From: Hydrangea macrophylla
Taxonomy: Eukaryota > Streptophyta > Magnoliopsida > Cornales > Hydrangeaceae
Assembly (NCBI GenBank): GCA_033977485.1
Contig: CM066991.1
Coordinates: forward strand, 134,187,999-134,251,998
Reading direction: 5' to 3'
DNA length: 64,000 nucleotides
Below, one piece after another: positions 1 through 11,902 of this stretch. The position numbers and the translations under genes are program-made. Under the pieces are notes generated by a model. It worked only from the letters and a program-made list of their open reading frames with translations. It ran no database searches and was not told where the DNA came from. Every line of letters starts with the position of its first letter. Within the stretch, counting starts at the first letter, position 1.

Positions 1-2116
1 CCAAATAAGGTTTGAACACTCTGTTCATCAGATCCATAAACACTGCCGGGGCGTTCGTCATTCCAAACGGCATCACCAGAAATTCATAATGACCATATCG
101 GGTTCTGAAAGCAGTCTTAGGTATGTCTTCCTTTCGTACCCTCAACTGATGATATCCCGACCTTAGGTCTATCTTGGAAAATGTCGTAGCTCCTTGTAGT
201 TGATCAAACAAATCATCAATCCAAGGTAAGGGATACTTGTTCTTGATAGTCACGCGGTTCAATTCTCTGTAGTCGATACACAGTCTGAGTGTCCCGTCCT
301 TCTTCTTCACAAATAACACTGGTGCTCCCCAAGGCGATGTACTTGGACGTACAAAACCTAGGTTCTCGAGCTCTTGAACTTGTTCCTTCAATTCCAGCAG
401 TTCTGTGAGGGCCATTCTGTAGGGAACCTTGGTGATCGGTACGGTACCCGGTATAAGCTCAATACAGAACTCTATACTTCTCTCAGGCGGCAAACCAGAA
501 ATGTCTCGAAATACTTCTTCGAAGTCCTTGACTACAGGTATAGATGAAGCTGTCACCTCTGTACTGACGACTTCGATGTTGGCTAAACATCTCGTGAGGA
601 ACATATCTCCCGTAGGGTTACATTGAAAATCAAAGGGTTGATTCTCATTGTCGGGGAATGTAATTCTCTTCCTCGCACAATCCAACTTCACTTGATTCTG
701 AGAGAGCCAATCCATTCCTAGGATTATGTCGAACTCCTTCATCGATAGGACGATCAGCCTTGCATGGATTTCACGGTCTCCTAACCGTAAGGGACAATCC
801 TTGCACACATGTCCTAATCGGACTGCAGCTCCTAGTGGCGAAGTAGCCTTCAAAGCTTTCTCTAAGCGATGAGGTAAGATACCCAATCTCCGAATTATAT
901 TAACAGATATGAACGAAAGAGCAACACCCGTATCAAATAACATTTTAACATGAGAGTTAAACAGAGTTAATGTACCTTCTACTGCTTGCTGATCAGGTTG
1001 CGCTTCTCCATAATCTCCTTCTTCGTACGCAGTTCCATCATATCCAGCGGCATCTGGGATAACAGCATTCAAGCGAGTCTGTCCCTGTTGACCATAAGTC
1101 ACCTGCTTAGGAGCAGTACAGAACCTGCTGATGTGACCTGGTTCACCACAGTTGAAGCAGACTATCCCTTGCTGAGTAGCACGCCTTGGTGCCTTGCAAT
1201 CACGAGCCAAATGACCAGGGTTGCCACAGTTGAAGCACTTTCCACCGCTACTTCCTTCTCCTACTCGGGGTTGAGTTGGATAGTTAATAGCCTGGGTCTT
1301 CTTGCTTCCGTCAAAATTCCTCTTCTGCCCTTGGGTACGATTCATTGGTGGTCTATTCCCAAAATTACCCCTTTGAGGCGGTCGGAAATCAAATTATTTA
1401 CGGTTCACTCGAGCATCCTCTTCCAGATCGGTAGCCAAACCAACAAGTCCTTCAAAAGATTTATCTAGGTGGCCGAGAGTCAGGCGACGAATCTGCGGTG
1501 TCAGCCCTTGGTTATACTTCCAGATCTTCTTCTCTTCAGTATCAACCAGGTGTGGAGCAAACCGAGACAGTCTTTCGAACTGTGTGGTGTACTCTTGCAC
1601 TGACTTGGTTCCTTGCGTCAGATCCATGAATTCCTTCTCTCTTCTGTGCCTCTCCGTAGCCGGGAAGTACTTCTCTAGAAATCTCCCTTTGAACGCAGTC
1701 CACGTCATTCCCATTGCAGCTCCATTCCCGATAGTAGCTATGACCGAATCCCACCAATCTGCGGCAGCATCGGTCAACTGAAACGTAGCCAACCTCCTCT
1801 TGTCCATCTCGTTGCACTGGACAGCTTCGAACATGCGGTCCATCTGTCTCAACCACTGTTCCGCTTTCCAGGGTTCCGCGGTACCCGCAAACTGTTCGGG
1901 CCTTAGAGCACGGAATCTCTCTAGCAACTTGTCTCCAGTTTGACGGTCTCTTCGGTTGTCATTCGTATTACCGATTCTTTCCAACCGTCTGATAAACGCT
2001 TCAAACATCTCTGTAGGATCAGCAGCCTCGGGTGCTCCCTCGATCAGGTTCCTGTTTCTCCTCAGTCCTCCAGCCATTCTATGCATGACAGTGGTAGTAG
2101 AATGAGAAACATGCAT
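1..2116 (-). pseudogene. GYP-1 gag-pol (partial, one premature stop), Ty3/gypsy chromovirus
   Basis: Reads right to left from the ATG at 2116 and runs off the left edge inside reverse transcriptase. The first 240 codons are gag, with the capsid-like ADWWDS and FLEKYFP motifs. An in-frame TAA at 1394-1396 then interrupts it. The same frame continues without further stops to base 1 through two CCHC knuckles (CFNCGNPGH and CFNCGEPGH), an aspartic protease site reading DTGVALSF, and RT finger motifs. The intact relative at 46208 has DTGATHSF, so the residue after the DTG triad is changed. Only one nonsense change and no frameshift are visible, so this is a recently broken copy. RNase H, integrase and the 3' LTR must lie outside the window. 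The family assignment is firm; the boundary between gag and pol is inferred. Confidence 0.9.
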
Positions 2117-2383
2117 GTAACAGTGCTATGAAGTAATTTAAATGACAACAATATTCAAAAGAGTATATCTTATATATATATATAACTTCTGTCAAGTTGA
2201 TACAAAAAGCATGTATGGTCAGATCGATGCCTACCCTATCTGTATGGGTTAGGACGCATGCAGGAGTTAATGTTACAAAAATGGGGTCATTGCCCTACAC
2301 TCTAATGCATGTAATTACAGTTGCAAAAAGAGACAGAGCTAATAGTCAAAAGTGGTTAATATGTACAAGTCATAACTAGAACG

Positions 2384-2998
2384 TCAATCATCTCCATAAG
2401 CAGCTATCAGGAGATCTAGCGAATCGACAGGGCGAAATCGCTGAACAACGAACGGTCCAACCCCGTCATAGCTGTGAGAGATGGACGATGAAGCAGGTAC
2501 AGGGGCATCTGCATCACCTACCATCTCCTCAGGTAAGGCTAGCTCAAGTGCTAGCTCAGCCTCGAGCTCGGCGGCAAGATCATCTAGACCTATGTCATCC
2601 TCTATAATCTCCCCACCTACTGGGACCACATGAACAACCTCTGCATCGTCCTCAGCAATGGGAACCACCGGCGGGGGCATCTCTAGCTGAGCCAGATGGG
2701 CATGCACAATCTGGATCTCGAGGGGAAGGTAGAAAGCATCGCTATCGACCAACCTCAGAATCTCGACCAAAACCAAACGCTGAGCCTCTGCGAAATAACG
2801 AAGCTCTAAACGGATACGGGTCAGGTCAACTAGGCCTACCACGTGAACCTGGTGCCATACCTCAGATACTACAGTCGCTGTGGCCAACTGCTCAACGGCC
2901 GCATGATATAAGTCGAGAAAGGCTGGGATCACTACCCCAGTTATCACGAAGTGTCCTCCAAATCTGTCTGGTACATATAGTGGGGGAGCTGGATCCAT
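2384..2998 (-). CDS. GYP-1 extra ORF upstream of gag (204 aa)
   Basis: Intact 204-codon ORF between the PBS and gag on the element's sense strand. I do not recognise a domain. Its first residues match the pattern APPLxVPDxFGGHxV, also found at the start of the upstream ORF of the GYP-4 element at 20150. The middle is hydrophobic and leucine-rich (EILRLVDSD, ALELALPEE), and the second half is acidic; it ends in AAYGDD. The matching N-terminus, position and acidity in two diverged elements argue that this is a genuine element-encoded protein. The tandem GYP-T elements at 43575-64000 lack it: only about 150 bases separate their PBS from gag. The function is unknown. About 265 bases of AT-rich sequence, including a short TA run near 2171-2183, separate it from gag. 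Confidence 0.7.
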   Translation of the reverse strand: MDPAPPLYVPDRFGGHFVITGVVIPAFLDLYHAAVEQLATATVVSEVWHQVHVVGLVDLTRIRLELRYFAEAQRLVLVEILRLVDSDAFYLPLEIQIVHAHLAQLEMPPPVVPIAEDDAEVVHVVPVGGEIIEDDIGLDDLAAELEAELALELALPEEMVGDADAPVPASSSISHSYDGVGPFVVQRFRPVDSLDLLIAAYGDD

Positions 2999-3171
2999 AC
3001 CTGATAAAAAGATACTACTTAAGTCAGGACAAAGATAATCTTAGGCGTTTGGGTTCTGAGTCTATCCTCCCTGTCGTATCATCGGGTGTGTAACACTTAA
3101 TGGAATGTGGAATCGGGTCTATACTGGTAAACCCTAACCTGGCTAAACTATCTTGAGATAAATAATAACCT

Positions 3172-3184
3172 GGCTCTGATACCA
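3172..3184 (-). other. Primer-binding site, initiator tRNA-Met type (GYP-1)
   Basis: On the minus strand this reads TGGTATCAGAGCC, complementary to the 3' end of plant initiator tRNA-Met. It lies 8 bases inside the LTR end at 3193, which fixes the element's orientation and LTR boundary. Confidence 0.9.
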
Positions 3185-3550
3185 CTAAATCCTGTCACGC
3201 CCCGACGTAGCATAAATAAGGAAAGCGTTTAATTTCCTTTATGGACCCGTAGGTCGCGACAGTTTGAAGGATCGATTCCGTCCCAAACGTCGAACAACAA
3301 AACATAATAATCAGAGAAGAGCAATCAAAGCTTACAAATATTTCCTAACTTAAACAATATTACAGCACGGGTTATCTAAAGGCACATACCGCCTTGAATT
3401 AAAACAATAGCTTAATGTCTGTTACAGTCATCCTTATAAAACAAAACAGTTCATAACTTAAAACATAATAATAAACAGTTTCTTCATTCCAGAAGCAGCC
3501 ATTCTCAATTAGCATAGTCGTATGATTCCTCCTGGTTATATCCTGAAAAG

Positions 3551-3600
3551 CCTGAACACGAATGTCCAGGACGCATCAACGTCGTCAGCTTCAAGAAGCT
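3551..3600 (-). other. Double-hairpin module in GYP-1 LTR
   Basis: The first stem is AGCTT/AAGCT at 3587-3600 with a 4-base loop. The second, at 3551-3570, is CTGGAC pairing with GTTCAG (one G-U). Between them lies ACGACGTTGATGCG, close to the ACGGCGTTGATGCG of the GYP-T LTR. The same two-stem layout is present in the GYP-T and GYP-4 LTRs. Confidence 0.7.
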
Positions 3601-3882
3601 GGTGAGTATTAAAAACATGACTTTAAATGTAAAACATACCCATTTACCTTTTTCCAATATCAGTTTTGTAAAATCAATAGTTAAACCGCAGAAAGAAATC
3701 ATTTATAAAACAACAAGGAATATATTAAAGGTCTTTCATTCATAAGAACAGATACTCGTGTAATGAGACAATGCACCACACTCATCTTGCCGACTCTTTT
3801 CTCTCGACAGCCACAACAACCCACTATCTTACTCCTGGTATCTTTGAAACACTAAGATAGCCAAACTTTAGCAACGGGGCGC

Positions 3883-4118
3883 CAGGGAGTGTCCAGTTTG
3901 CCTCACACTTTGGTCCGGGGTACCAGGGAGTGTCCAATGCCTCACACTTTGAATACCCTAACCGCCATGCAAATACCGGGGCAACCCCTCACGCAGTATC
4001 CAGACTCGAGTATCAGGGAGTGTCCGTAGGCCACACTTTAGCACTACCATGGGTGCCAGGGAATGTCCGAGTTCGGCTTCACACACTTTAACGCTTCCAT
4101 GGGCGTCAGGGAGTGTCC
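3883..4118 (-). repeat. CAGGGAGTGTCC repeat array in GYP-1 LTR
   Basis: Five near-copies of CAGGGAGTGTCC, starting at about 3883, 3924, 4014, 4057 and 4107. Each is followed by a CACACTTT-like block. The array is next to an ACAACC-rich low-complexity stretch (about 4150-4270). It occupies the same relative LTR position as the repeat arrays of the other families. Confidence 0.65.
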
Positions 4119-4544
4119 ATATTTGCCACCGTCGCATTTCAAAGATACCCTCTCCACAACCACAACCACAACCACAACTCAACTCAATCATAACTACAAC
4201 CACAACTCAATCCACAACCACAATCACAACTACAACCTCTAACCACAACCACAAACCACGACCACAAACTCAAACGCATACTCTTTCCACACAGACTGAC
4301 ACCCACATGCATGTACCACTGACCCCACATGAATGATATGCACATGAACCTAAGCAAAACACTGAATTAAAGGAACAACACGCGTACGGGGATTGATAAC
4401 TTGCAATATAATGTTTTAATCATTCAAAACATAACCAAATAGAGTTCTGATTAACTAAATATCCCAAACAGAACTTTGACAGTACTAAAAAGTTGAACCA
4501 AACAGTCCCTTAGCAGAAAACAGACAAAAATAGAAACTGCCAGA

Positions 4545-4822
4545 CCTCGCGCGCGCGGGCCGCTCGCGCGAAAGGTCGCTCGCGCGATATGCCCAAATTT
4601 CCTTTTATTATAAACTTTTCTGTCTGTCTGTGGAAATCAAGGTCGCGCGCGCGGATCGCTTGCGCGAAGGGATTCTCGCGCGACCAGCCAAATTTTCACT
4701 TTATATATATATACTTTTATGTCTGCCTGGGAAAACAAGGATCGCGCGCGCGGGCCGCTCGCGCGAAAGATCGCTCGCGCGGGCCGCTCGCGCGATTCTC
4801 GCGCGCGCGATCGTGGCGCGAG
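4545..4822 (-). repeat. TCGCGCGA palindrome cluster in GYP-1 LTR
   Basis: Three bursts (about 4545-4590, 4645-4685 and 4740-4822) of the self-complementary 8-mer TCGCGCGA and longer CGCGCG variants in otherwise AT-rich DNA. Short ORFs rich in Arg-Ala here are by-products of the motif, not genes. Confidence 0.8.
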
Positions 4823-5249
4823 ATGAAGCTGAGGCTTCATCTTCTCCGCAGAAACTGCTCTGTTTCAGAAAACAGGGTCTAGAATTGACCCATTTCAAAT
4901 CTGTAAGTATGTTTATCATGTTATATATGGATCTCTTTGTTTTTAAACAAGGATTAAGAATCTAAGATTAATTTAACAAGATTCAAATCATAACTCTCCA
5001 ATTTTATGAAAAACTAAAATATGTCAAAACTTAATTTCTAATATACTTTGTGGTATGAACAAATTAGGCTCTATAACTTCAAACTTGACATGCAGGATGT
5101 ATAATCTACCATATTCATCTCTAAAAACGAATTTTGATTGAGTTTAGAAATTCATGATTTTCATGCTATGAACTTCATATGTAGAATCATCAATGGAGAT
5201 TGACAAAATTAAACCAATACACAGCAAATAAGTATGAGATTACATTCTT

Positions 5250-5270
5250 AGTGAGTTAGAAATACTCACT
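5250..5270 (-). other. Inverted repeat AGTGAGT/ACTCACT in GYP-1 LTR
   Basis: Perfect 7-bp inverted repeat with a 7-base spacer. Read on the sense strand it contains a 5' splice-site-like GTGAGT. The same structure follows the leader of the other chromovirus LTRs in this window. Confidence 0.65.
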
Positions 5271-6168
5271 GTGATTAATGGAGCAGAGAATTGTTGAGAA
5301 AGAAAACCAAATGAAGAAATTCAAACCCAAGCTTTGGCTATGGGGATTAAGAGCTCTCTCTATAAAATTCTGTATAACTCTCTGTGTAACTCTCTCTACT
5401 CTCTGTGTTTAGTGTTTGTGAAGAGCAGAATGAAAGGTGTGTGTGTGTGATGAAGAGCTTTGTTATATAGAGCTTAAGAACTTGGGCTCCAAGTTGTGAG
5501 TTGTGATACTCACTCAACTAACTAAATTGATTAACCATTCTAATTCCTAAGCAATTGCATATTAAGAGGGTTAATCTAAACTGAATTATACATACGTATG
5601 TATACACATTAGCTGCAGGAGGTTTGAAAGGGTGCTATAGGTTAGTAGGGGCCAAGATGAAGTGTTTGGGAAAATAAGCTTTTGGCACAAGATCATCACA
5701 CTCACACAAGGCATTGCCAAACAAGGCCTAAGCAATGATGAGTTTCCATTAATAGAAATAAAGTACAAGTCATGTCATACTTTACGTCATGTCCAAAAAC
5801 TGTGCAAGTTTAGCACAACGCGGACAGTTTTGGACATAAACTGGTATTTTCGGGGCGCGGTGGTCACCCCAAAAATACCGGAATTTCATTTTAACTTAAG
5901 AATTGGTTTTCTTGTTTTATAAAAATACTGATTGAGTCAATAGAAGTTATTTTCACCGTTTTTGAAATACAGATTTTGAAATCCATACAGGTATTACTAA
6001 CTTTGTAAAATTGCAGTTTGGCCCCCAATAAAATTTAAATGTGAATTAGATAAGAAATTAATATTCCAAACATGTGACTGAAATTAAAATAAAAGCAAAC
6101 AATGCTAATTGAATTTAAATATGCCAATGCAAATACAATTAAATTAAATAAAAATGCAGGTTATTACC

Positions 6169-6602
6169 GGAACAGCCCATCCGGGCCCACAAGCATGATC
6201 CCGAGCTTTACAGGCGTGATCCCGAGCATTACGGGCAGTTTCCTACTCAAGCTAGAAGACTAATGGAAAGTGCACACTATTTCCTAATCCAAATAGAAAA
6301 TCCCCATAATTAATGCCAATCTATATCAATAGGATAATATTTCCTTATCTATGTATGAGTGGGTCTCTTACATCTATAAAAGAGACCTCTCACCCCCCAT
6401 TGAAGGGGTCGCCAACTTCTCTGTCTACACAGCACCTCTATAAAATTCACCATTATATGCATACACCCGGCCGGTATTACTGGTAGTGCCGCCCCTCTTT
6501 GTTGGCTCACCAGGCCCGCCAGTGATCTGCTAGTGAACATGCTCAGACACACCCGTGGACGTAGGTACCTTCATTAATAGGGTCGAACCACATACAAAAA
6601 AT

Positions 6603-6656
<54 letters not shown>

Positions 6657-6700
6657 CTTAAATTTCTCTACTTTACTCTTACCAAATTCTGGCATCATCA
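6169..6700 (+). repeat. Tat-type LTR remnant
   Basis: Plus-oriented and homologous to the LTR of the Tat element at 29623-42182. Shared landmarks are CTATAAAAGAG (a TATA box), the block CACCCGGCCGGTATTACTGG, the GTGGACGTAGG...CGAACCACATAC stretch, and the terminal GGCATCATCA at 6691-6700. The 5' end is unclear and no TSD is visible, so it is probably truncated. A (TC)n run occupies 6604-6649 near its 3' end. Confidence 0.7.
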
Positions 6701-6996
6701 GTTGGTATTTACATTTCATGTATTAGTCTTTTCAATCGATTGGATTTTTCTCAATCGATCGAGATACTCAATCGATCGAACTTTCTTTTTTTCAAGCGAT
6801 CCAAACTCCCTCAATCGATCGAAAGTTTGCCGACCTAAATCATGACGTGGACTTACTTTCAAGCGATCGAACCACTTTCGATCGATCGAACATGACTGAA
6901 TTTGCAAACCAAGTTTATTTCCACGACTCTCCTTCATTCTCTCCCTCTATATATGTATTATATACACACACTGAGGTTGCTGAACTTTGAGATAGT

Positions 6997-6999
<3 letters not shown>

Positions 7000-7083
<84 letters not shown>
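7000..7083 (+). repeat. (GA)n microsatellite
   Basis: About 84 bases of uninterrupted AG dinucleotides inside the LTR remnant. The Ser-Leu and Arg-Glu ORFs across it are artefacts. Confidence 0.95.
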
Positions 7084-7085
<2 letters not shown>

Positions 7086-7757
7086 TCCATTATATATATA
7101 CACACACATATATATACACCCATGTATATACACATAAACATACCCTAACACACACTCTCGGTCAAAGAGAGAGAGGAAGAAGAAGAAGGAGAAGATAGAG
7201 ATCAGGAGCAGAGATATAGAAAAAGAGAAAGAGCAAGAAGAAGAGAGGATGAGACTACCCTGAGCTCGTCGGCGTCACCAATGTAAACGGTGAGTACCAA
7301 TACTCACTTAGTAGCGTAGAGATATTTGTATATATGTGATTTGACACGGAAGAACAGACCCCGATACGAGGGAGGCCCAGTTCAGGTTGAGAAGAAAGCC
7401 AATTCTCAATCGATCGAACTAGGTTCGATCGATTGAACACAGACCGAGTTCAAGCGATCGAGCATTGTTCAATCGATCGAACATTAGATTTCACAATCGA
7501 TCGAACTGACTTCGATCCATCGAACGTAGGTTAACTTCAATCGCTTGAAATGAGTTCAATCAATTGAACATGACAGAATGTTAAGTGTATAGTTTATTTA
7601 TATATGATGGACTATTTAGTTGTTTGTTATCATACATTGATGTTGGGATGCGATATTGGAATAATCCACTTGTGAATAATGGGCTTAATGCTTTAAATAG
7701 TGGAACCATTTATATGATAATAATGTAATGCAGTTAACCGAATCGAGAAGCCGACAT

Positions 7758-7969
7758 TAGGGGTGCAATTTGGGTTCTCGTGTCATTAATCGAGTTGTGT
7801 GCTTTGGGATTGATTTTTAGTTTCAAGTGCTATTCATTTATAATACAAACTATTTTAAGTTAATCGTGCACATGAATGCATGATTTTTAATTTCAAGTGC
7901 TATTCATGTCTTGTCGTGTTCAGGTTGTCTCAGTAAAATGGGTTGTCGTGTCAAAAATTGCCACCCCTA
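7758..7969. mobile_element. hAT-type MITE with 8-bp TSD GCCGACAT
   Basis: 212 bp bounded by TAGGGGTG...CACCCCTA inverted ends (about 14 bp similar, allowing one gap). It is flanked on both sides by GCCGACAT (7750-7757 and 7970-7977). An 8-bp TSD with TAGGGGTG termini is characteristic of non-autonomous hAT elements. No ORF, so it depends on a transposase supplied elsewhere. Confidence 0.9.
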
Positions 7970-8183
7970 GCCGACATGCATGATAGTGGGTCCATTGACC
8001 GTAGAGGTCGATACTATTATGTTTATGCGCATGAATGCGATAGCATATATCATATAATGTTGGGTGTGGGATCGTAATGAGTTGAGATAATCAGACGTGT
8101 GAGATTTCAGTTATATGTTGGGAAAGCTTGGAGTGCGTGTCAGGCTTCGTTGTGTATAGATGTGATGTTGTGGTTTACCTATT

Positions 8184-10513
8184 TGTCATGCCCCGGAGAA
8201 GCAAAAATAGAGAAAAATAATTTTCTTTTGTGTTCATAGGGAATGACAGGTGAAAGTCACTAATTATCCACACCACACGGTACTAGTCAACTAATGAATA
8301 AGAACAACAACATAATTAAACTGAATGTAATAACAGTTGTATCTATTACAAACATCAGAGTGGTCCTCAGGAACCTAACAGGTCTAGAGACAACATATGC
8401 CCAGGTACCCGTTACCAAAAGTTCAACAGAAATATAAAATAGATATAACTTCTTCATCTCTAGCTGGCGTAAAGGTAGTCACCAACGTAGTAATCTTCTC
8501 CAGCATAATCGTCATTAGTGGGGCCACCCGCAGCATAATCCCCTTCTAGGTAGTAGCCATCGTCGTACGCATCATTATTTGCATTAAGAGGGACAGGGTA
8601 ATCTGGACGGGGAATGTCCAGTCAATAACGGTAGTAGCCATTGTCGTACGCATCATTATTTGCATTAAGAGGGACAGGGTAATCTGGACGGGGAATGTCC
8701 AGTCAATAACGATCGTTAGCTTGCTGAGAGATGAGTGAATAGAAACTCACCGCGTACCAATTATATAACGTAATAACAAGTTATTAAAATATCTAAGATA
8801 TAATGTTACAATAATATCTTTATCTTTATTATCCCAATGTCGTTACTCATCCCTTATCGTCTTATTAATAACAAACTCAGCACATACTGACCCTTGGGAT
8901 AGACTTGATTGTAAAACTCCTGGATACACCAATGCTCTGTCTACCGCATCACCGCAAGTCATAGATACCATCTACCGTGCAACACCGCAAGTCATAGAGG
9001 TCATCTACCGCGCGCACATCGCAAGTCATATATAATACGTCAGTCCATCCCCCGCTTTTAAAAACAAATGCACAGTCCACCTCATGTCAGGAATTTAACA
9101 CTTCAAGCATCGACACATTAATTCTATTGCCACGACTTATCGTCGGCTATGTATTCTCAACCACCACAAGTCATAGATACCTTCTACCCTGTAACACCAC
9201 AAGTCATAGAGGTCATCTACCGCGTTTGAGAATACTTATTTACCCAGTCACCGCAAGTCATAGACACCTTCGTTTGTCTACCGCGTTTGGGAAACAACTC
9301 CTCCTGTAATCATCCCAGAACTTAGCAAACCTACCTATCGTTATACCACTAGCGATTACATGACAACCCCATTGTGGCCTAACTACTCTGATTAGAATGA
9401 ATGGATATCGAACTCATACATGAACTGCATAGTATCTAACGTCATCACGTTAATCCATTATTCTTAATCATGCTTATCTTTGTTGTCAACCCATAATCGC
9501 ATAATGGAAGTTCAAATCGAGAATCGAACAATCGAACCCTCTATACAATAAAAAAGATGAACTAACCATGTCCTACAATTGCCAATTGATTGGGACAAGG
9601 GTCCAATCGATTGGGATAAAAACTACAACAATCGATTTAGAAAAATGACAATCGATTGGATCCAAAACCAAGATAATCGTTTGCTAACTTTAGCAATTGA
9701 TTGGTTTATAATTAATGTCAATCGATTGGGAATCTATCCAATCTATTGCGACTCAACTGATATCAATCGATTGGAAAAAGTCCAATCGATTGGTACTTCG
9801 TCTTTTCCAGCAGATTCGTAAAACATAATATATAACATCTTATGGATGTGTTTAATACCTCTAAACATCACCAAAACTTATAACAATAGTATATTAAAGA
9901 AACCAAGTGAGTAAAGACTCACCTAAGGTTGTGTTTGGTGTGTGAGCTTGAAAAGCTTGAAACTTTCTCTCTCCTCCTTCTCTGCCTCTGTCTTCTCTCT
10001 ATCTTTTCTTCTCTTTCTTTTCTTTCTTTCTTCTCCTTTTTTCTCTGCCCAGCAGTGTGCGTATGTGTTTGTGTGGATGCATATATGTATATATGTATGG
10101 ATATATGTGTGTATATAATATATACTCTCTCTCAAGAAATCTGTGAACCAAACAGACCTAAGGCTCAAAATGAGCTTGTATGTATAGAAAAACAAAGTGC
10201 CATGTGTCAACACACAAAGCAAATAAGAAAACTTATCTCTGCAGATGTCAATCGATTGGAAGCAAAACCAATCGATTGGTTATAGATATTTTATGGTAAT
10301 CGATTGTGGGTTAAGGGCAATCGATTGGTATATGCCACATAATGAATTCAAGTCGGTAGGGTGACAATCGATTGGTATGCAAAAGTGGAAATCGATTAGG
10401 ACACAAGGGTAATCGATTGGTAACCAAAATTTACTAAATAAAGGGTAAGGGTTATACATGTATAACTACGAAGTCTTATTTATTAGTACACTCCAAAAAT
10501 ACAGGGTATTACA
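8184..10513 (-). repeat. GYP-3 3' LTR (2330 bp)
   Basis: The minus-strand LTR starts TGTAATACCCTG (right end, 10513) and ends GGGGCATGACA (left end, 8184). It is the same family as the GYP-4 LTRs, sharing the start, the CAATCGATTG clusters (about 9584-9795 and 10249-10420), GTGAGT/ACTCAC at 9907-9922, and a repeat containing the 15-mer TCTATGACTTGCGGT. A polypurine stretch and a GAGGACAAAATC-like tract border its 5' end at 10514-10545, as in GYP-4. It is much more diverged than GYP-4, hence older. Confidence 0.8.
8551..8712 (-). repeat. 81-bp tandem duplication within GYP-3 LTR
   Basis: Two nearly identical 81-bp units (8551-8631 and 8632-8712). Each contains a perfect CTGGAC...GTCCAG stem (8603-8621 and 8684-8702). 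This duplicates the second stem of the conserved double-hairpin module. Confidence 0.85.
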
Positions 10514-11902
10514 TCATCCACCACTCATTAAAAGATTTTGTCCTCGAAATCAAAAGTAAACAGATTTAAAAGAAAGAAGGAAACTTCTCGCGCATCTTCA
10601 ACTCTAGCTCCTATGAAGCTTCTCATTCATCATGATGCTCCCATTGGATCTTTACTAACGGGATCTCCTTGTTCCTGAGCTTCTTCATTCCATGATCTAG
10701 TATCCGCACTGGTCCTTCATTGAATGTAACATTGTCGTTGATCTCAATGTCTTTGAAGTTGATCTCGTGTGCTGGGTTGTGAACACATTTCTGTAGCATA
10801 CTGATATGGGATATATTGTGCACTCCTGACATCTTTCGCAGCAACGTAAGTCGATAGGTAACCTTCCCAACACGTTTGAGAATTTTGAACGGTCAAATGA
10901 ATCGTGGCGATAGCTTGCCTCTCTTCTGACTAAATCAAACAATCCCTCAAATAGGTGAAACCTTGAGTAACACGTGGTCTCATACTACGAACTCCAAGTC
11001 TTTGCGTCATTTGTCGGCATAACTCTTGTGTCAGGTCTGAGCTATTTGCATATTCTAACGTACGGTCTGGATTTTCTTGCTAGTTTCTCGTACCATTTAT
11101 GGCCCAAGAAGTTGAGTATCTTCGACTTCAACCTAACACAGCGGTGATCGAAAAGGTCTTCCGTATAAAGCTTCAAACGATGCCATTTCTATGCTCGTAT
11201 TGTAGCTATTGTTGTAGGCGAACTCTATCAGCGAGAAGTGTATCTCCCAAGAATTCTGAAAATCTACAATGCAAGCATGTAGCATTTATTCCATCACTTG
11301 ATTGACTGATTCAGTCTGACCGTCGGTTTGCGTACGAAAAGTTGAACTCAAGTTCAGTGTTGTTCCCATTGCTGTCTGAAGACTCTTCCAGAATTCTACA
11401 ATAAAGCGCGAATCTCTATCTGACATAATTGACACGGGTACACTGTGTAACCGCACAATGTGTTGTAGATACATTTGACTTAAACGTTCCACTGGATACG
11501 TCACGTTGTAGGCGATAAATGTGCCGTCTTCGTAAGTAAATTCAGAATTACCCAAATAGCGTCGTGGTTCTACTGTGACTTCGGCAAACCTACCACAAAA
11601 TCCATGGTTATGTGATGCCACTTCCCTTGGGGAATCGGTAACGATTGCAGTAATCCAGGTGGTTTATGATGTTCTGTCTTTACTTGTTTACAAGTAAGAC
11701 ACTAAGCTACATACTCAGCTACCTCTTTCTTCATTCTTTTCCACCAGAAATCCCTTTTCAAGTCCTTATCATCTTCGTATGTCCATGATGAATAGTCATT
11801 CATGACTTATGTGCTTCATCCAATATTTCTTTTCGGAGATTATCTTCGTCAGGCACACAGAGTCTACCTTTGCATCGCAAGGCTCCATCTGTACCAATAT
11901 AG
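10514..11902 (-). pseudogene. GYP-3 pol 3' remnant (integrase to chromodomain), frameshifted
   Basis: Degenerate pol tail next to its 3' LTR. The chromodomain-like end (IPLVKIQWEHHDE) and the preceding region (PVRILDHGMKKLRNKE) lie in 10623-10844. Integrase core pieces, including SDRDSRF and QTDGQTESVNQ, lie in 11286-11621. The zinc-finger region and the segment matching LRCKGRLCV are recognisable up to about 11902. Several frame changes and stops separate these pieces, so no functional product is expected. Gag, protease, RT and the 5' LTR are missing. The remnant ends abruptly where an inverted LTR fragment begins. Confidence 0.8.

Larger units (their letters stand above)
3193..6168 (-). repeat. 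GYP-1 5' LTR (~2.98 kb)
   Basis: The 3' end of the LTR is sharp: minus strand ...GGGGCGTGACA, adjacent to the PBS. The 5' end near 6168 is inferred by matching the first ~25 bases of the GYP-T LTR; it reads GGTAATAACCTG where TGTAA-CC-CTG is expected, so the terminal bases have decayed. The LTR contains, in sense order, a TATA-like CTATATAACA near 5462-5470, the GTGAGT/ACTCAC inverted repeat, the TCGCGCGA cluster, a CAGGGAGTGTCC repeat array and the double hairpin. The second LTR is off-window, so no TSD can be checked. Confidence 0.8.
6701..8183 (+). repeat. Chromovirus LTR remnant with TCGATCGA motifs
   Basis: LTR-like sequence lacking clear termini. It has a TATA-like CTATATATG near 6946, a long (GA)n tract (about 7000-7083) in the leader position, GTGAGT...ACTCAC at 7290-7307, and two clusters of TCGATCGA-type palindromes (about 6736-6890 and 7407-7565). 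The order of these landmarks matches the GYP-4 LTR. It is split by a MITE at 7758-7969. No coding capacity. Confidence 0.6.

Noticed and set aside
6902..7198. ORFs of poly Arg-Glu and poly Ser-Leu
   Set aside because: Products of the (GA)n microsatellite.
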